Part shown: piece by piece, positions 45,282 through 55,060 of the stretch
Position numbering within the stretch: the stretch's first letter is position 1
Layout: every line of letters starts with the position of its first letter
Assembly: GCA_902363135.1 (NCBI GenBank)
Contig: CABIZF010000004.1
Location: forward strand, 182,248 to 246,247
Direction: 5' to 3'
Source: Lachnospiraceae bacterium
GTDB taxonomy: Bacteria; Bacillota; Clostridia; Lachnospirales; Lachnospiraceae
DNA: 64,000 bases
The notes under the pieces: model-generated
The model's input: the letters and a program-made list of their open reading frames with translations, nothing else
The model's database searches: none
What the model was told of the DNA's origin: nothing
Program-made: the position numbers and the translations under genes

Positions 45282-47012
45282 TTACATCCGCAGCTTCTTC
45301 CGGAACTCCGCCAAGGTATCTTTCTTCTGAAAAATGAACAGCGCAGCGAGCACCAGAATACTGATCCCGGCGCAGACAACCGACGGATAGACGATGTGTA
45401 TCAATCCGAGCCAGACGAGCAGTGCCGGAATACATCCAGCCACGGATGCCTGTACAAGATAAAACAGATACTCCTCCTGCTCCAGCCGATTGACCTTTGC
45501 GATCACGAGCATCGAGCTGAGCACTGCAAGCGCCCCGAACGGAAATATAAAATCCAGTGACCAGCCACGCCATCCCGTCAGGTAATCCCAGATAATACTG
45601 AGCACGGTAACGAGCAGCAGCTGCCACATCTCATTTTTCAGAATATTTCTCCGCTTTGTATAAGCCACCGATACGATTGTCCATGCACAGGCACAGCCCG
45701 CCGCGGCAAACCAGAACCAATTCAGCCCACCCGTCATCATATAATCAATCATTCCGCAGATAACAGCGGCTGCAATACATAAAAACGTAAATACCTGATA
45801 GGCTTTTCTGCCCGCCAGCTTCTCTGCTTCCGTACTCACCGGAAATCCTTCCCGGATCTCCCTGCTTTTGATCTCATGCCCCTTCAGTATCCGCTGAAAA
45901 TTACGCGGGATACGGTCATCCGTCAGCTTCGAAGTGAAGCCGAGCACCATTTTATCTCCATAGCGGATCCTGCCGATATTCGAGTAGACCGCTGTGATAC
46001 ACCGGCTGCCGAGATTCGCCCCGAGCATCAGAAATCCCTTTTTAATCTCCAGAGGCACCGCCCGCAGCAACGGATTCTTTTCCAGACGCACATAATCATT
46101 CATACGCACAGCAATCCGCTCCTTGACCAGCTCCCGTTCAAACTGCTCCCCGACATGCTGCACGACCTCCTCAAAGGTCGTCGCATCGGTAAACACATGC
46201 CCCGCCTCAATCCATCCGAAAAAGTTTCCCATTGACTGTGACGGAAAATAATTTCTGAGGTTTACCGGCACCATAAGGGTGATCGGCTTATTCTGCCGGT
46301 CCTTTGGCACTTCCTCGTGAATTGCACAGAGCATCACTGCAGTGAGCAGCACTGTGATTGAGACACCGTAGGCTTTCGCCTGCGCATGCACCTCTCTTAC
46401 CGACAGCTCCAGCTCTGTGATGTGCATATCCTCATGCACCAGCTTCTCCCCGCGCAGCTTGACCGCATCCGGCTTTTTTTCCCTGCCACGCGGAAGCTTC
46501 GCTGAATAATACTGTGAAAAGCTGTCCTCCTCCTGATCTCCTGGTGTGACCACTTCCTCCTGCTCCACTTTTGGCAGATGTTCTGCCGGATGCCGCAGGA
46601 TCAGATAATTCTGTACCAGCTCCACAAGAAAATGCATCGCCCCGGTACCATCGGTCAGCCCATGAAACACCTCAAAATTGATCCTGTTCTGATAATAGCT
46701 GACCTCAAATAGCAACGACTTCTTATCCGGAATATAGAGTCTGCTGCATGGCGGCTTTTTTTCCGGATGTACGACAGGACGGATCTCTCTCCGTTCCAGA
46801 TAAAACCAGAAAAGTCCCTTTCGCAGCACTGCCTGAAAAAGCGGATAACGCTTCATCGTCTCGTCCAAAGCTGCCTGCAGCGTTGCCTCCTCCACCGGTT
46901 CCTTCAGTTCACAGTAAAAACGGAACACGCGGGTATCGTCTTTTCCGGTCACAAGAGGGAAAGCGAGCGCCGCATTGTCCAGCTTTCTCCATTTTGAATA
47001 TCCTGAATCCAT
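45282..47012 (-). CDS. Acyltransferase-like protein fused to DUF6320 membrane domain
   Basis: A 576-residue protein. Residues 1-370 resemble the condensation/alcohol acetyltransferase fold, with the catalytic-type motif FHGLTDGTG near residue 116 (HxxxDG-like). Residues about 380-545 contain several hydrophobic helices, matching DUF6320. It probably transfers an acyl group at the membrane. Substrate unknown. It is preceded after about 50 bases by the alpha/beta hydrolase gene and followed by the GTPase gene on the same strand. Confidence 0.72.
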   Translation of the reverse strand: MDSGYSKWRKLDNAALAFPLVTGKDDTRVFRFYCELKEPVEEATLQAALDETMKRYPLFQAVLRKGLFWFYLERREIRPVVHPEKKPPCSRLYIPDKKSLLFEVSYYQNRINFEVFHGLTDGTGAMHFLVELVQNYLILRHPAEHLPKVEQEEVVTPGDQEEDSFSQYYSAKLPRGREKKPDAVKLRGEKLVHEDMHITELELSVREVHAQAKAYGVSITVLLTAVMLCAIHEEVPKDRQNKPITLMVPVNLRNYFPSQSMGNFFGWIEAGHVFTDATTFEEVVQHVGEQFERELVKERIAVRMNDYVRLEKNPLLRAVPLEIKKGFLMLGANLGSRCITAVYSNIGRIRYGDKMVLGFTSKLTDDRIPRNFQRILKGHEIKSREIREGFPVSTEAEKLAGRKAYQVFTFLCIAAAVICGMIDYMMTGGLNWFWFAAAGCACAWTIVSVAYTKRRNILKNEMWQLLLVTVLSIIWDYLTGWRGWSLDFIFPFGALAVLSSMLVIAKVNRLEQEEYLFYLVQASVAGCIPALLVWLGLIHIVYPSVVCAGISILVLAALFIFQKKDTLAEFRKKLRM

Positions 47013-47064
47013 TTCTTCGCTTCCTTAATATTAAAATTTCTCTGTTTCGTTTCTTCTTATTATA

Positions 47065-48027
47065 TTACAGCACATCTCCTTTTTCATGTACATGGCACGC
47101 CTTTTCAAGAAACGAATTGATATAATCAAAGCTCTCCTGTACATGCAAAAACTTAATCCCAAGCGCAAAAAAACCATGCAATGCACCTTTGATCCGGTGC
47201 TGCTCCACTTCATTTCCGGCTGCCAGTAAACGGCGCGCATATTCCTCTCCCTCATCACGCAGCGGATCAAACTCGGCGGTAAGAATTAGCGTGCGCGGCA
47301 ACCCATGATAATCTTGCTCCTGCAACGGGGAGAAATACGGATTCTTCCGATCCTTTGGACCGCTCTCATAAAGCTTCAGATAGTCCTCCATCTTCACCGC
47401 GGTCAGCAGATAGTCCGTGCCATTTTCTTTTACAGACGGATACGGCGATGCCTCCGTGTAGCAGTTGTTCAAAGCCGGATAGATCAGAATCTGCCGATGC
47501 ACCTTAAAATCCCCGGTATCTCTCGCCTTTAAGCAAACGGCAGCGGCCAGATTACCACCCGCGCTGTCGCCGATGACCGTGATGTGCTCCGGCATCGTCT
47601 TCAGAAGATGGTCTGTCGTATAAAGCTCCTTTGCTGCCGCGTAGCAGTCGTCAAACGCCGTCGGAAAACGGTACTCCGGCGCCAGACGGTATTCCACCGA
47701 CATGACGATCTGTCCCGTCGACTGTGCCATCCGCGCGCAGACCCGGTTATACGTATCCACACTCTCTGTCACCCAGCCGCCACCATGAAAAAAGAGCAGC
47801 ACCGGAAGATCCAGAGGTTCCTGCAGTTTACGCTGCATCGCCTCCTCGGTCGGAAAATACAGCCTTACCGGCACCTCATAGTCCCCATTATATACCTTTA
47901 CATCCAGTTTTTTTAAAAAAATCCGCATCGCATCAAGTTTTTTCAGGTCCACCAGACGCCTGGAGGACTCTACCTCAATGTTCCCATAAGAGAGTGCGTG
48001 CAAAATGGTACGCATAGTCTTAAACAA
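47065..48027 (-). CDS. Alpha/beta hydrolase of the hormone-sensitive lipase family
   Basis: A 320-residue protein from a TTG at 48027; an ATG at 48015 is the alternative. The choice is uncertain because neither has a strong ribosome site. It has the HGGG oxyanion motif (LFFHGGGWV) near residue 81 and GDSAGGN with the nucleophilic serine near 154, then TAEFDPLRDEG with the acidic residue and a late His. It hydrolyses an ester or acts as an esterase in the cytoplasm. Together with the acyltransferase-like neighbour it may tune acylation of an unknown product. Confidence 0.85.
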   Translation of the reverse strand: MFKTMRTILHALSYGNIEVESSRRLVDLKKLDAMRIFLKKLDVKVYNGDYEVPVRLYFPTEEAMQRKLQEPLDLPVLLFFHGGGWVTESVDTYNRVCARMAQSTGQIVMSVEYRLAPEYRFPTAFDDCYAAAKELYTTDHLLKTMPEHITVIGDSAGGNLAAAVCLKARDTGDFKVHRQILIYPALNNCYTEASPYPSVKENGTDYLLTAVKMEDYLKLYESGPKDRKNPYFSPLQEQDYHGLPRTLILTAEFDPLRDEGEEYARRLLAAGNEVEQHRIKGALHGFFALGIKFLHVQESFDYINSFLEKACHVHEKGDVL

Positions 48028-48315
48028 ATATCTGTCCCTGTCCCTTCCTATATATAATATATATATCTATTGTTCCGTCCTGATAAAAACGTTTCACTAA
48101 CATTGTTATCTTACCATATCTCCTCCTTAAGTACACGCTTTTTCTTTTCTGAATCTTATGACTTTCTTAATCTCAAATCTGTATCCTGTCTTTTATCTTC
48201 CACAAATGCAGAATACTACCTGACTCGCTGCCCGCGGGAATAAAAATAAATACCCCCGATGCTCCTCTTTCGCGTTTATTTTTTAACAAATTCCGATTTT
48301 TTCACTGTTTTTTTA

Positions 48316-48343
48316 TTGATTTTATCGTCTAATCATGTATAAT
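48316..48343 (+). promoter_or_regulatory. SigA-like promoter of pckA
   Basis: TTGATT (48316-48321) and TATAAT (48338-48343) have a 16-base spacer. The 408-base region 48028-48435 also holds a run of AT dinucleotides (48051-48068) upstream of the divergent hydrolase gene and otherwise nothing recognisable. AAGGAG precedes the pckA start. Confidence 0.7.
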
Positions 48344-48435
48344 ATAGGCTGGAAGTCGGAAGGTTCCGCTTCTTTCATGGGAGATCGCAGTCGTGCGTCT
48401 TCTCATCCACATTTTAAAAAAGGAGTAATGAAAAG

Positions 48436-50040
48436 ATGGCAAAGATTGATTTAACTAAGTATGGCATCACCGGAACTACAGAAGTTGTCTACAATCCGTC
48501 TTATGAGATGTTATTTGACGAAGAGACAAAGCCGGAACTTGAAGGCTATGAAAAAGGTCAGGTCAGCGAGCTTGGCGCAGTAAACGTTATGACTGGTATC
48601 TACACCGGCCGTTCACCGAAAGATAAATTTATCGTTGTTGACGAGAACTCCAAGGACACTGTATGGTGGACCTCTGACGAGTACAAGAACGACAACCATC
48701 CGGCATCTCAGGAAGCATGGGCAGCTGTCAAAGAGATCGCTCAGAAAGAGCTTTCCAACAAGAAGCTGTATGTCGTAGATGCATTCTGCGGAGCAAATGC
48801 TGATACCCGTATGGCAATCCGTTTCATCGTTGAGGTAGCTTGGCAGGCACACTTCGTTACCAACATGTTCATTCAGCCGACCGCTGAGGAGCTTGAAAAC
48901 TTTGAGCCGGACTTCGTTGTATACAACGCTTCCAAGGCTAAGGTTGAGAACTACAAGGAGCTGGGTCTGAATTCTGAGACCGCAGTTGTATTCAACATCA
49001 CAAGCCGCGAGCAGGTTATCATCAACACCTGGTACGGCGGAGAGATGAAGAAGGGTATGTTCTCCATGATGAACTACTATCTGCCGCTGAAGGGCATCGC
49101 TGCTATGCACTGCTCTGCAAACACAGATATGAACGGTGAGAACACCGCAATCTTCTTCGGACTTTCCGGAACAGGTAAGACCACTCTTTCCACAGACCCG
49201 AAGCGTCTCCTGATCGGTGATGACGAGCACGGCTGGGATGACAACGGCGTATTCAACTTCGAGGGCGGCTGCTATGCAAAGGTTATCAACCTCGACAAGG
49301 AATCTGAGCCGGATATCTACAATGCAATCAAGAGAAATGCTCTTCTTGAGAACGTTACTCTGGACGCAGACGGAAAGATCGATTTTGCTGACAAGAGCGT
49401 TACCGAGAACACCCGTGTTTCCTACCCGATCAACCACATTCAGAACATCGTACGTCCGGTATCTTCTGCACCGGCAGCAAAGAACGTAATCTTCCTGTCC
49501 GCAGACGCTTTCGGAGTACTTCCGCCTGTATCTATCCTGACAGAGGATCAGACTCAGTACTACTTCCTGTCCGGTTTCACAGCAAAGCTTGCTGGTACCG
49601 AGCGTGGAATCACAGAGCCGACCCCGACCTTCTCCGCTTGCTTTGGCCAGGCATTCCTGGAGCTGCATCCGACCAAGTATGCAGAAGAGCTTGTTAAGAA
49701 GATGGAAAAGAGCGGTGCTAAGGCATACCTTGTAAATACCGGCTGGAACGGAACCGGCAAGCGTATCTCCATCAAGGATACCCGTGGAATCATCGACGCT
49801 ATCTTAAGCGGCGCTATCAACAATGCACCGACCAAGACGATCCCGCACTTCAACTTCGAAGTACCGACCGAGCTTCCGGGTGTTGATCCGGCAATCCTTG
49901 ACCCGCGTGATACCTACGCTGATGCTTCCGAGTGGGAGACAAAGGCACAGGATCTTGCTTCCAGATTCGTTAAGAACTTCGCAAAATACGAAGGCAACGC
50001 AGCTGGTAAGGCTCTGGTTGCTGCAGGTCCGCAGGCTTAA
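48436..50040 (+). CDS. pckA: Phosphoenolpyruvate carboxykinase (ATP)
   Basis: A 534-residue protein with the kinase P-loop [11 protein letters not shown] near residue 241 and [25 protein letters not shown], which includes the metal-binding acidic pair, plus [11 protein letters not shown] near the N-terminus. It interconverts oxaloacetate and PEP in the cytoplasm; in rumen and gut anaerobes it often runs toward oxaloacetate. Its codon use is skewed to highly expressed codons compared with neighbours. It stands alone between its promoter and the terminator at 50080-50130. Confidence 0.97.
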   Translation: MAKIDLTKYGITGTTEVVYNPSYEMLFDEETKPELEGYEKGQVSELGAVNVMTGIYTGRSPKDKFIVVDENSKDTVWWTSDEYKNDNHPASQEAWAAVKEIAQKELSNKKLYVVDAFCGANADTRMAIRFIVEVAWQAHFVTNMFIQPTAEELENFEPDFVVYNASKAKVENYKELGLNSETAVVFNITSREQVIINTWYGGEMKKGMFSMMNYYLPLKGIAAMHCSANTDMNGENTAIFFGLSGTGKTTLSTDPKRLLIGDDEHGWDDNGVFNFEGGCYAKVINLDKESEPDIYNAIKRNALLENVTLDADGKIDFADKSVTENTRVSYPINHIQNIVRPVSSAPAAKNVIFLSADAFGVLPPVSILTEDQTQYYFLSGFTAKLAGTERGITEPTPTFSACFGQAFLELHPTKYAEELVKKMEKSGAKAYLVNTGWNGTGKRISIKDTRGIIDAILSGAINNAPTKTIPHFNFEVPTELPGVDPAILDPRDTYADASEWETKAQDLASRFVKNFAKYEGNAAGKALVAAGPQA

Positions 50041-50079
50041 TCGACCAACGTTACGCAAGACGCGTGATTTTTATCCAAA

Positions 50080-50130
50080 CATAAAGAAGGCTGTCCGCTC
50101 CGGATTCATACCGGGCGGGCAGCCTTCTTC
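50080..50130 (+). terminator. Intrinsic terminator of pckA
   Basis: AGAAGGCTGTCCGCTCCGG and CCGGGCGGGCAGCCTTCT form a long stem with one G-U pair and one unpaired base, and TTCTC follows. It lies about 45 bases after the stop. Confidence 0.85.
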
Positions 50131-50135
50131 TCTTT

Positions 50136-50313
50136 CAAGAATGCCTCGGCATTCTTGCTGCGAGATGCGCGTCATGCAATGCATGACATACTTCTTTTGC
50201 GCATCTCTGCAATCCTGCCGGAGGCTATATCAGATGGGGGATTGACTCCCACCACTGATACTGATTTGTTGCTCGCCACCTACAGAGATGGGAGTCATTT
50301 CACATCTGATATA
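50136..50313. other. Chain of hairpins, structured element E
   Basis: Consecutive inverted repeats: CAAGAATGCC/GGCATTCTTG (50136-50157), GAGATGCGC/GCGCATCTC (50162-50170/50199-50207) enclosing GTCATGC/GCATGAC, and TATATCAGATG/CATCTGATATA (50226-50236/50303-50313) enclosing TGACTCCCA/TGGGAGTCA (50243-50251/50289-50297). There is no coding frame. It lies between convergent pckA and the metallophosphoesterase gene, so it could be an RNA end-structure or a mobile palindromic element. Confidence 0.65.
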
Positions 50314-50428
50314 CTGCAAATCTTCATTTCCGTGAGCCATCTCTGCGTCTCACCACCGTGACTTCTCGCGGATCGTTTTACTTTACAGGACGCAATTTTC
50401 TGTAAAACGAAAAAATCTTTGTCTGCAT

Positions 50429-51082
50429 TCACGCGAACGGATTCGGCGAGCCCGGCTCAATCCCATACTTGAGACTGCTCGGTTCGTCTGCCTCATAATC
50501 AAATACAAATCGCTCATACCCATTGATGATTGTCGTATCTCCATACTTGTCAAACCGTTTGACTGAACGCCCATAGGTAAGATGCACATGCCCGTGCAGC
50601 AGATAACGCGGATGATACTTGTCCATCAGATCCACAAAGGTGCGGAATCCCTGATGTGGCAGATCGCGCCCGTCGCCGAGTTGATAGGCCGGAGAATGCG
50701 TCACCAGAATGTCGAATCCTCCGCGCCGCAGCAGCGGGAACCAGAGCTTGGACACTCTTTTTTTCATCTCCCGCTCCGTATACTGGTTTGTCCCGGGGCG
50801 GTAACGCATCGAACCGCCAAGTCCGAGGATCCGGATTCCTTCATATACGAATATCTGATCCTCAATGCAGGTACAGCCCTCCGGCGGTACCTGCTCATAT
50901 TTGTCATCATGATTTCCATGCACATACAGCACAGGTGCAGAAGTAAAAGTGGTCAGAAAGGACAGATAATGCGGATGCAGATCTCCGCACGATATAATCA
51001 GGTCGACTCCTGCCAGCTTTTCTTTTTCAAAATGATCCCACAGCCATGATGATTCTTCATCTGCTATCACCATGATTCTCAT
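50429..51082 (-). CDS. Calcineurin-like metallophosphoesterase
   Basis: A 217-residue protein. Motifs fit the metallophosphoesterase fold: ISCGDLHPHYL, YVHGNHDDKYE, LVTHSPAY and HGHVHLTYG. The usual opening DxH is replaced by VIADEESSWLW, so one metal ligand may be missing or supplied differently. The family removes phosphate from nucleotides, proteins or small molecules. Its start overlaps the stop of the ParB-like/BMP gene (ATGA, 51079-51082), so it is the third gene of that operon. Confidence 0.85.
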   Translation of the reverse strand: MRIMVIADEESSWLWDHFEKEKLAGVDLIISCGDLHPHYLSFLTTFTSAPVLYVHGNHDDKYEQVPPEGCTCIEDQIFVYEGIRILGLGGSMRYRPGTNQYTEREMKKRVSKLWFPLLRRGGFDILVTHSPAYQLGDGRDLPHQGFRTFVDLMDKYHPRYLLHGHVHLTYGRSVKRFDKYGDTTIINGYERFVFDYEADEPSSLKYGIEPGSPNPFA

Positions 51083-53001
51083 TCGTTTCCTGATCCTTTC
51101 GCTGCCTGCACGCCCTGCTGGGACAGTGCCGGCTGAGCATGCTCTGTCAGTTCCTCCAGCTTCGGAATTGAGCCAATAATATTATCCGAAAGCCAGTCCA
51201 TAGCCATGATTTCCTCCGGAGAAAGCACATTGTCCGGATGATCCTTGATAATGCCGTCCTGAGAATACAGAATTCCGGAGAACGGGTTAAACTCTCCGGC
51301 ACAAATCGTATGCTTGAGCAGCTCGACAAGCTTCTGTGTACCAGTCGGCAGGTTCTGTGAGCAGATGACGTCTACCACACCTGCAGACATGCCCCACCAG
51401 TAGTTAATCGCCTTGGATGTATTATCATCGTTCTTCCACGTGCCGTCCATGATCGTGCGGATCAGACGCTCATAAAACTTGCCCCAGTGGCAGAGCGGCA
51501 TGGCCAGATTATGCGGACGTCCGTCACGGACATTATAAATACCAAAGAAGCGGGACTGTTCCTCCGGAATTACCATATCTTTTCCGGAAATACAGGACGG
51601 ATCTACTTTTCGGATCTGTTCCGCAATGTCGATTCCCTTCTTCGCATACCAGTCCAGATAAACCTTTGCACGCGGATTTGTCATCTTCGCACCGATTGCA
51701 AATGCATTGATATTTGCAATCGTTCCGAACATTGGATAGTCTGCCAGATAAAATAGGCGGTCATTTTCCGCCATTGCACCTGCAATCGCACCCATCAGGA
51801 ATTTTGCCTCATGCATCCGCGTATAGTATGTACGAATATAGCGGTGAGATGTATTTAAGGAGCAGTTCAGGATCTTGACATCCGGATGCGCAATCGCTGC
51901 CTTTACACTGTCCGCAGCAAACGCCGGTGTTGTCGTGAATATAATATTGCACCCCTCTGCGACCGCTTTTTCCAGAATATCACTGATATTTTCAATCGTG
52001 ACATTGTCATAGTAAATTGTCGTGACCTCTTCCGGGAACGCCTGCTCCAAATGCATTCTTCCAAGCTCATGGGCATATGTCCACGCCGATGACTCTGCCG
52101 TCCGCTCGTATACAAACGCAATCTTCAGCTTGGTCGGACCGGAGCTGCCGAGAAGTCGTCCAAAGAGCGATTTCTTATCCTCAACCGGATCCATCTTCAG
52201 CTCTACCTCTGTGTCCTCCTGCAGAAGCTTGAACTCCTCCCATGTATTGCCGACGAGTGTCTTCAGCTCCGTCGCCGTTTTCTCATCGATCATATGGTAG
52301 TCATACAGCTTGATAAATGCAAGAAACGCATCGCCCGTCGTGATCGACAGCTTGTTTCCTCCGTTTGCCTCAAAAGCCACGGAAAATCTCGTATATCTGG
52401 AGCTGAAATTCAGCTTTGCCTCATAATCCCATACTTCATCCGGCTTTTTTCCAAGCACCTCAAGCAGTGCCGCAAAGCTTCCTTCCTTCGAGAACCAGAT
52501 ATAATTGACACCGGATACCTTATAAAAATCAAGAAACTCATAATAGATTTTATTTTCCTTATCATTCGTACGCTTCGGCAAAATCCGCGTCACCACCCCC
52601 GGAATTGAGTCCGCACCAAAGTATTTCATAACACTGACACGCTTATTGCCTTCCTCGACGTAGAATTTATTCATGTACTCCCACGCCTTGATCGCATCAT
52701 GGATGCCTTCTGTCTCATGCGCTTTGCACAGGTTCGCCCACTTGACGCTGAATTCGGTGCGCTCTTCCAGCAGCGGCATAAAATTCGCTGCGAACGCGCT
52801 GCTTCTTCCCTCGTAGCGTGTTCCTACGATCTGTGAAAGCGGAATCTGCACCAGACCGAGATTTTCCTGTGGCAGCGATTCATTCGGAAGAATATCATCC
52901 AGTACCTCAAGAGTCGGCTTCTGTCCCCGGAGCAACCGGCTCTGATATTCCCGTTTTCCTGCCTTATACGCCTTTCTGTAATCTTCCATTGACATACTCA
53001 T
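51079..53001 (-). CDS. Cytoplasmic fusion of ParB-like and BMP-like domains
   Basis: A 640-residue protein with no signal peptide. Residues about 45-150 look like a ParB/sulfiredoxin-fold unit: IPLSQIVGTRYEGRSS and FYVEEGNKRVSVMKYFG near 117 match the conserved positions of that fold. Residues about 290-560 are a BMP/PnrA-like nucleoside-binding domain (LKIAFVYERTAESSAWTYAHELG, IIFTTTPAFAADSVKAAI, KFLMGAIAGAM). BMP domains normally lie outside the membrane for import, so this one probably senses a nucleoside-like ligand in the cytoplasm. It lies 18 bases after the ATPase gene and overlaps the phosphoesterase gene. Function unknown. Confidence 0.7.
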   Translation of the reverse strand: MSMSMEDYRKAYKAGKREYQSRLLRGQKPTLEVLDDILPNESLPQENLGLVQIPLSQIVGTRYEGRSSAFAANFMPLLEERTEFSVKWANLCKAHETEGIHDAIKAWEYMNKFYVEEGNKRVSVMKYFGADSIPGVVTRILPKRTNDKENKIYYEFLDFYKVSGVNYIWFSKEGSFAALLEVLGKKPDEVWDYEAKLNFSSRYTRFSVAFEANGGNKLSITTGDAFLAFIKLYDYHMIDEKTATELKTLVGNTWEEFKLLQEDTEVELKMDPVEDKKSLFGRLLGSSGPTKLKIAFVYERTAESSAWTYAHELGRMHLEQAFPEEVTTIYYDNVTIENISDILEKAVAEGCNIIFTTTPAFAADSVKAAIAHPDVKILNCSLNTSHRYIRTYYTRMHEAKFLMGAIAGAMAENDRLFYLADYPMFGTIANINAFAIGAKMTNPRAKVYLDWYAKKGIDIAEQIRKVDPSCISGKDMVIPEEQSRFFGIYNVRDGRPHNLAMPLCHWGKFYERLIRTIMDGTWKNDDNTSKAINYWWGMSAGVVDVICSQNLPTGTQKLVELLKHTICAGEFNPFSGILYSQDGIIKDHPDNVLSPEEIMAMDWLSDNIIGSIPKLEELTEHAQPALSQQGVQAAKGSGNE

Positions 53002-53019
53002 ATCCTCCTGTTATGACAT

Positions 53020-54783
53020 CTAAAACAATGACATCTGTTCATAATGCGCACCCGGTATGCGAACGGCCTTCGGCGCGTAATCCTCAAATGATTCTTCTTC
53101 CCCCTGCAGTCCGGCAAACAGCTCTGCATAGGCATCCGGAATCGACTCTCTTTGCAGTGAATTCACGAGTGCTTTTTGGGAAATCCGCAGGCCACGACGC
53201 CTCAGGCTCCGAATGAGGTACGTAAGTAACGCCTGTGGCTGCGCATCCATCTCCTCTTGCAGCTCGGCAGCAGACGGCAGATCCTTTCCGCGATTCGCTG
53301 TATCCGCCTGCAGCGCTCCAAGGAAGACCTCCGTGTTCCAGAGGCACTGCTCCGGCTTCTCCTCTATGATATGCCAGATTGCACCGTGCTCAGAAGCAAA
53401 TTCCCGCAGTCCTCCTTTTGCTGTATCCGTAAGTCCTGTGCCGTCCTTTACGATGTGGACTTCCACCGTCCGTCCGGTCAGGCGCGCAAGGAGCGGTGCA
53501 AGCAGATAAGGAAGCTCCCGGTATACGCCTGCATCAAAGAAATCAACCTGCGGCCGTTCACCAAAGAATCCCTGCTGCAGCAACTCTTCCATACGGCAAA
53601 TGACCTCCGCCTGCGCCGTATCCCAGAATACGACTTTTCCGGTCAGGCGAATCTGCCCGAGCACATGCGGCGTCAGCAGCTCTTCCGCCATATCTGCCAG
53701 TTCTGTCAGCTCCGGATCCCCGCTTTTACCTCCGAGTAAAGCACTCAGCTCTTCCTCAGAAAGCTCCTCCATTCCGCCAAGGCTGCGGTTCACCTCCGTC
53801 TTTGCCGTCACCGGGATAAGCTCTCCGCTTTGCGCCTCCATGAGAATCGGCTCGGAGTTTGTCGCCAGCAGGATCTGGACCTGCAGCTTCTCCTGCAGCC
53901 TGCGCAGCAGTCTTGTAAAGATCACCTGTCCTTTTGCAGTGAGATGTGCCTCCGGCTCATCGATCAGCACGACGCCCGCCCGCTCCGGGCAGTAACGCAG
54001 GATCATGGAGAGCACCTGCAGCATCTGCAGACTTCCGCTTCCACAGCTGCCAAACTCCAGGCAGATGCGTTCACCATCCCGCTTCTCCTCATACTCTGAG
54101 ACGACATACAGCTCACTGCTCTCATAGAAGTGCAGTTCACGAAGCTCAAAGCCCGTCTCCTCCCGCAGGATCCGCTCCAGATATGCATACTTCTCCGGTG
54201 CTTTCAGCTTCAGATCCAGCACTACATTCCGAATGTTGGCGCTGATCACCCCAGCGCCGACCTGCTTCTTAAGCACTGCCGGAAAGAGACGCTCCTCAAA
54301 CGGGCGAAGCCCGGAAAAGCAGGAAATATACAGTGGCTCCTGCCTTTGCATCGTCGGTCCGTGCAGCTCCTCCTCCGGGGTAAGCACCTTCACATTCAGA
54401 TTGCGGAACAGTTCCCGCATATGCAGTCTTACCACATTATGCTTTTCATCCGTCAGCTCCACAATCGCACCGCTGTTCTCATCGTAAGTCGCGCTGCCCC
54501 TCGCAATTTTTTTATAAAACAGACCGTTCAGATCCTCCTTTGGCAAAAACGGGACATCAAATGTATAATATCCCGTACTGCTCACCTTCGTCTGCAGGGT
54601 CTTGCGGTCTGTCACAAGCAGCTTTCCCTGATGCAGACTGTGCAGTGCAAGCCAGACTGCCTGCAGCACCGTCGTCTTCCCGGCATTGTTGCCGCCCATG
54701 AGAATTCCAAAAGGCGGAAGCTCCACCTCGGTCTCACGAAACTGTTTAAAACGAATCAGCTTTACCGATTCTATCATATTCAC
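53020..54783 (-). CDS. OLD-like/RecF-type ATPase with degenerate C-terminal TOPRIM-like region
   Basis: A 587-residue protein. The N-terminal FKQFRETEVELPPFGILMGGNNAGKTT (Walker A near residue 31) and GVVLIDEPEAHLTAKGQ (Walker B near 274) with LLATNSEPILMEA define an AAA/ABC-type ATPase of the OLD/RecF branch. Residues about 380-480 resemble a TOPRIM domain (KVVFWDTAQAEVICRMEE, then DFFDAG and EVHIVKDGTG) but the usual glutamate is replaced. It is the first gene of the three-gene operon. DNA-related or defence-like activity is possible. The C-terminus may have lost nuclease function. Confidence 0.8.
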   Translation of the reverse strand: MNMIESVKLIRFKQFRETEVELPPFGILMGGNNAGKTTVLQAVWLALHSLHQGKLLVTDRKTLQTKVSSTGYYTFDVPFLPKEDLNGLFYKKIARGSATYDENSGAIVELTDEKHNVVRLHMRELFRNLNVKVLTPEEELHGPTMQRQEPLYISCFSGLRPFEERLFPAVLKKQVGAGVISANIRNVVLDLKLKAPEKYAYLERILREETGFELRELHFYESSELYVVSEYEEKRDGERICLEFGSCGSGSLQMLQVLSMILRYCPERAGVVLIDEPEAHLTAKGQVIFTRLLRRLQEKLQVQILLATNSEPILMEAQSGELIPVTAKTEVNRSLGGMEELSEEELSALLGGKSGDPELTELADMAEELLTPHVLGQIRLTGKVVFWDTAQAEVICRMEELLQQGFFGERPQVDFFDAGVYRELPYLLAPLLARLTGRTVEVHIVKDGTGLTDTAKGGLREFASEHGAIWHIIEEKPEQCLWNTEVFLGALQADTANRGKDLPSAAELQEEMDAQPQALLTYLIRSLRRRGLRISQKALVNSLQRESIPDAYAELFAGLQGEEESFEDYAPKAVRIPGAHYEQMSLF

Positions 54784-54987
54784 TCCCCCATATCGGATGT
54801 CTCTATTTTACGGGCTGATAAAGTGCATTCATCGCTTTGCGCTTCTCCTTATCTGCTTCCCTTTTGCCCGTTATCCCTCCTGTGTATCAGCAGACTTTTT
54901 CTTATTAATTGTACATGTTTTTTCCGTGAAAGCCAACCACATTTTTACAAAAATCGCTAAAAGGTTTTCGCATATTTCATTTTTCCA

Positions 54988-55016
54988 TTGTATCCCGGGG
55001 AAAAAAATGTTAGAAT
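54988..55016 (+). promoter_or_regulatory. SigA-like promoter of the EAL protein gene
   Basis: TTGTAT (54988-54993) and TAGAAT (55011-55016) are 17 bases apart; AAAGGAG precedes the ATG at 55061. The rest of the 277-base divergent gap (54784-55060) shows no clear promoter for the ATPase operon. Confidence 0.6.
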
Positions 55017-55060
55017 GACAACGATGGCGTACTTTATCATTTCGCCAAAGGAGTGCAGCT

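Noticed and set aside
48613..49668. A 351-codon minus-strand ORF opposite pckA
   Set aside because: pckA is certain on the plus strand; the antisense frame lacks family features and reflects biased codon use.
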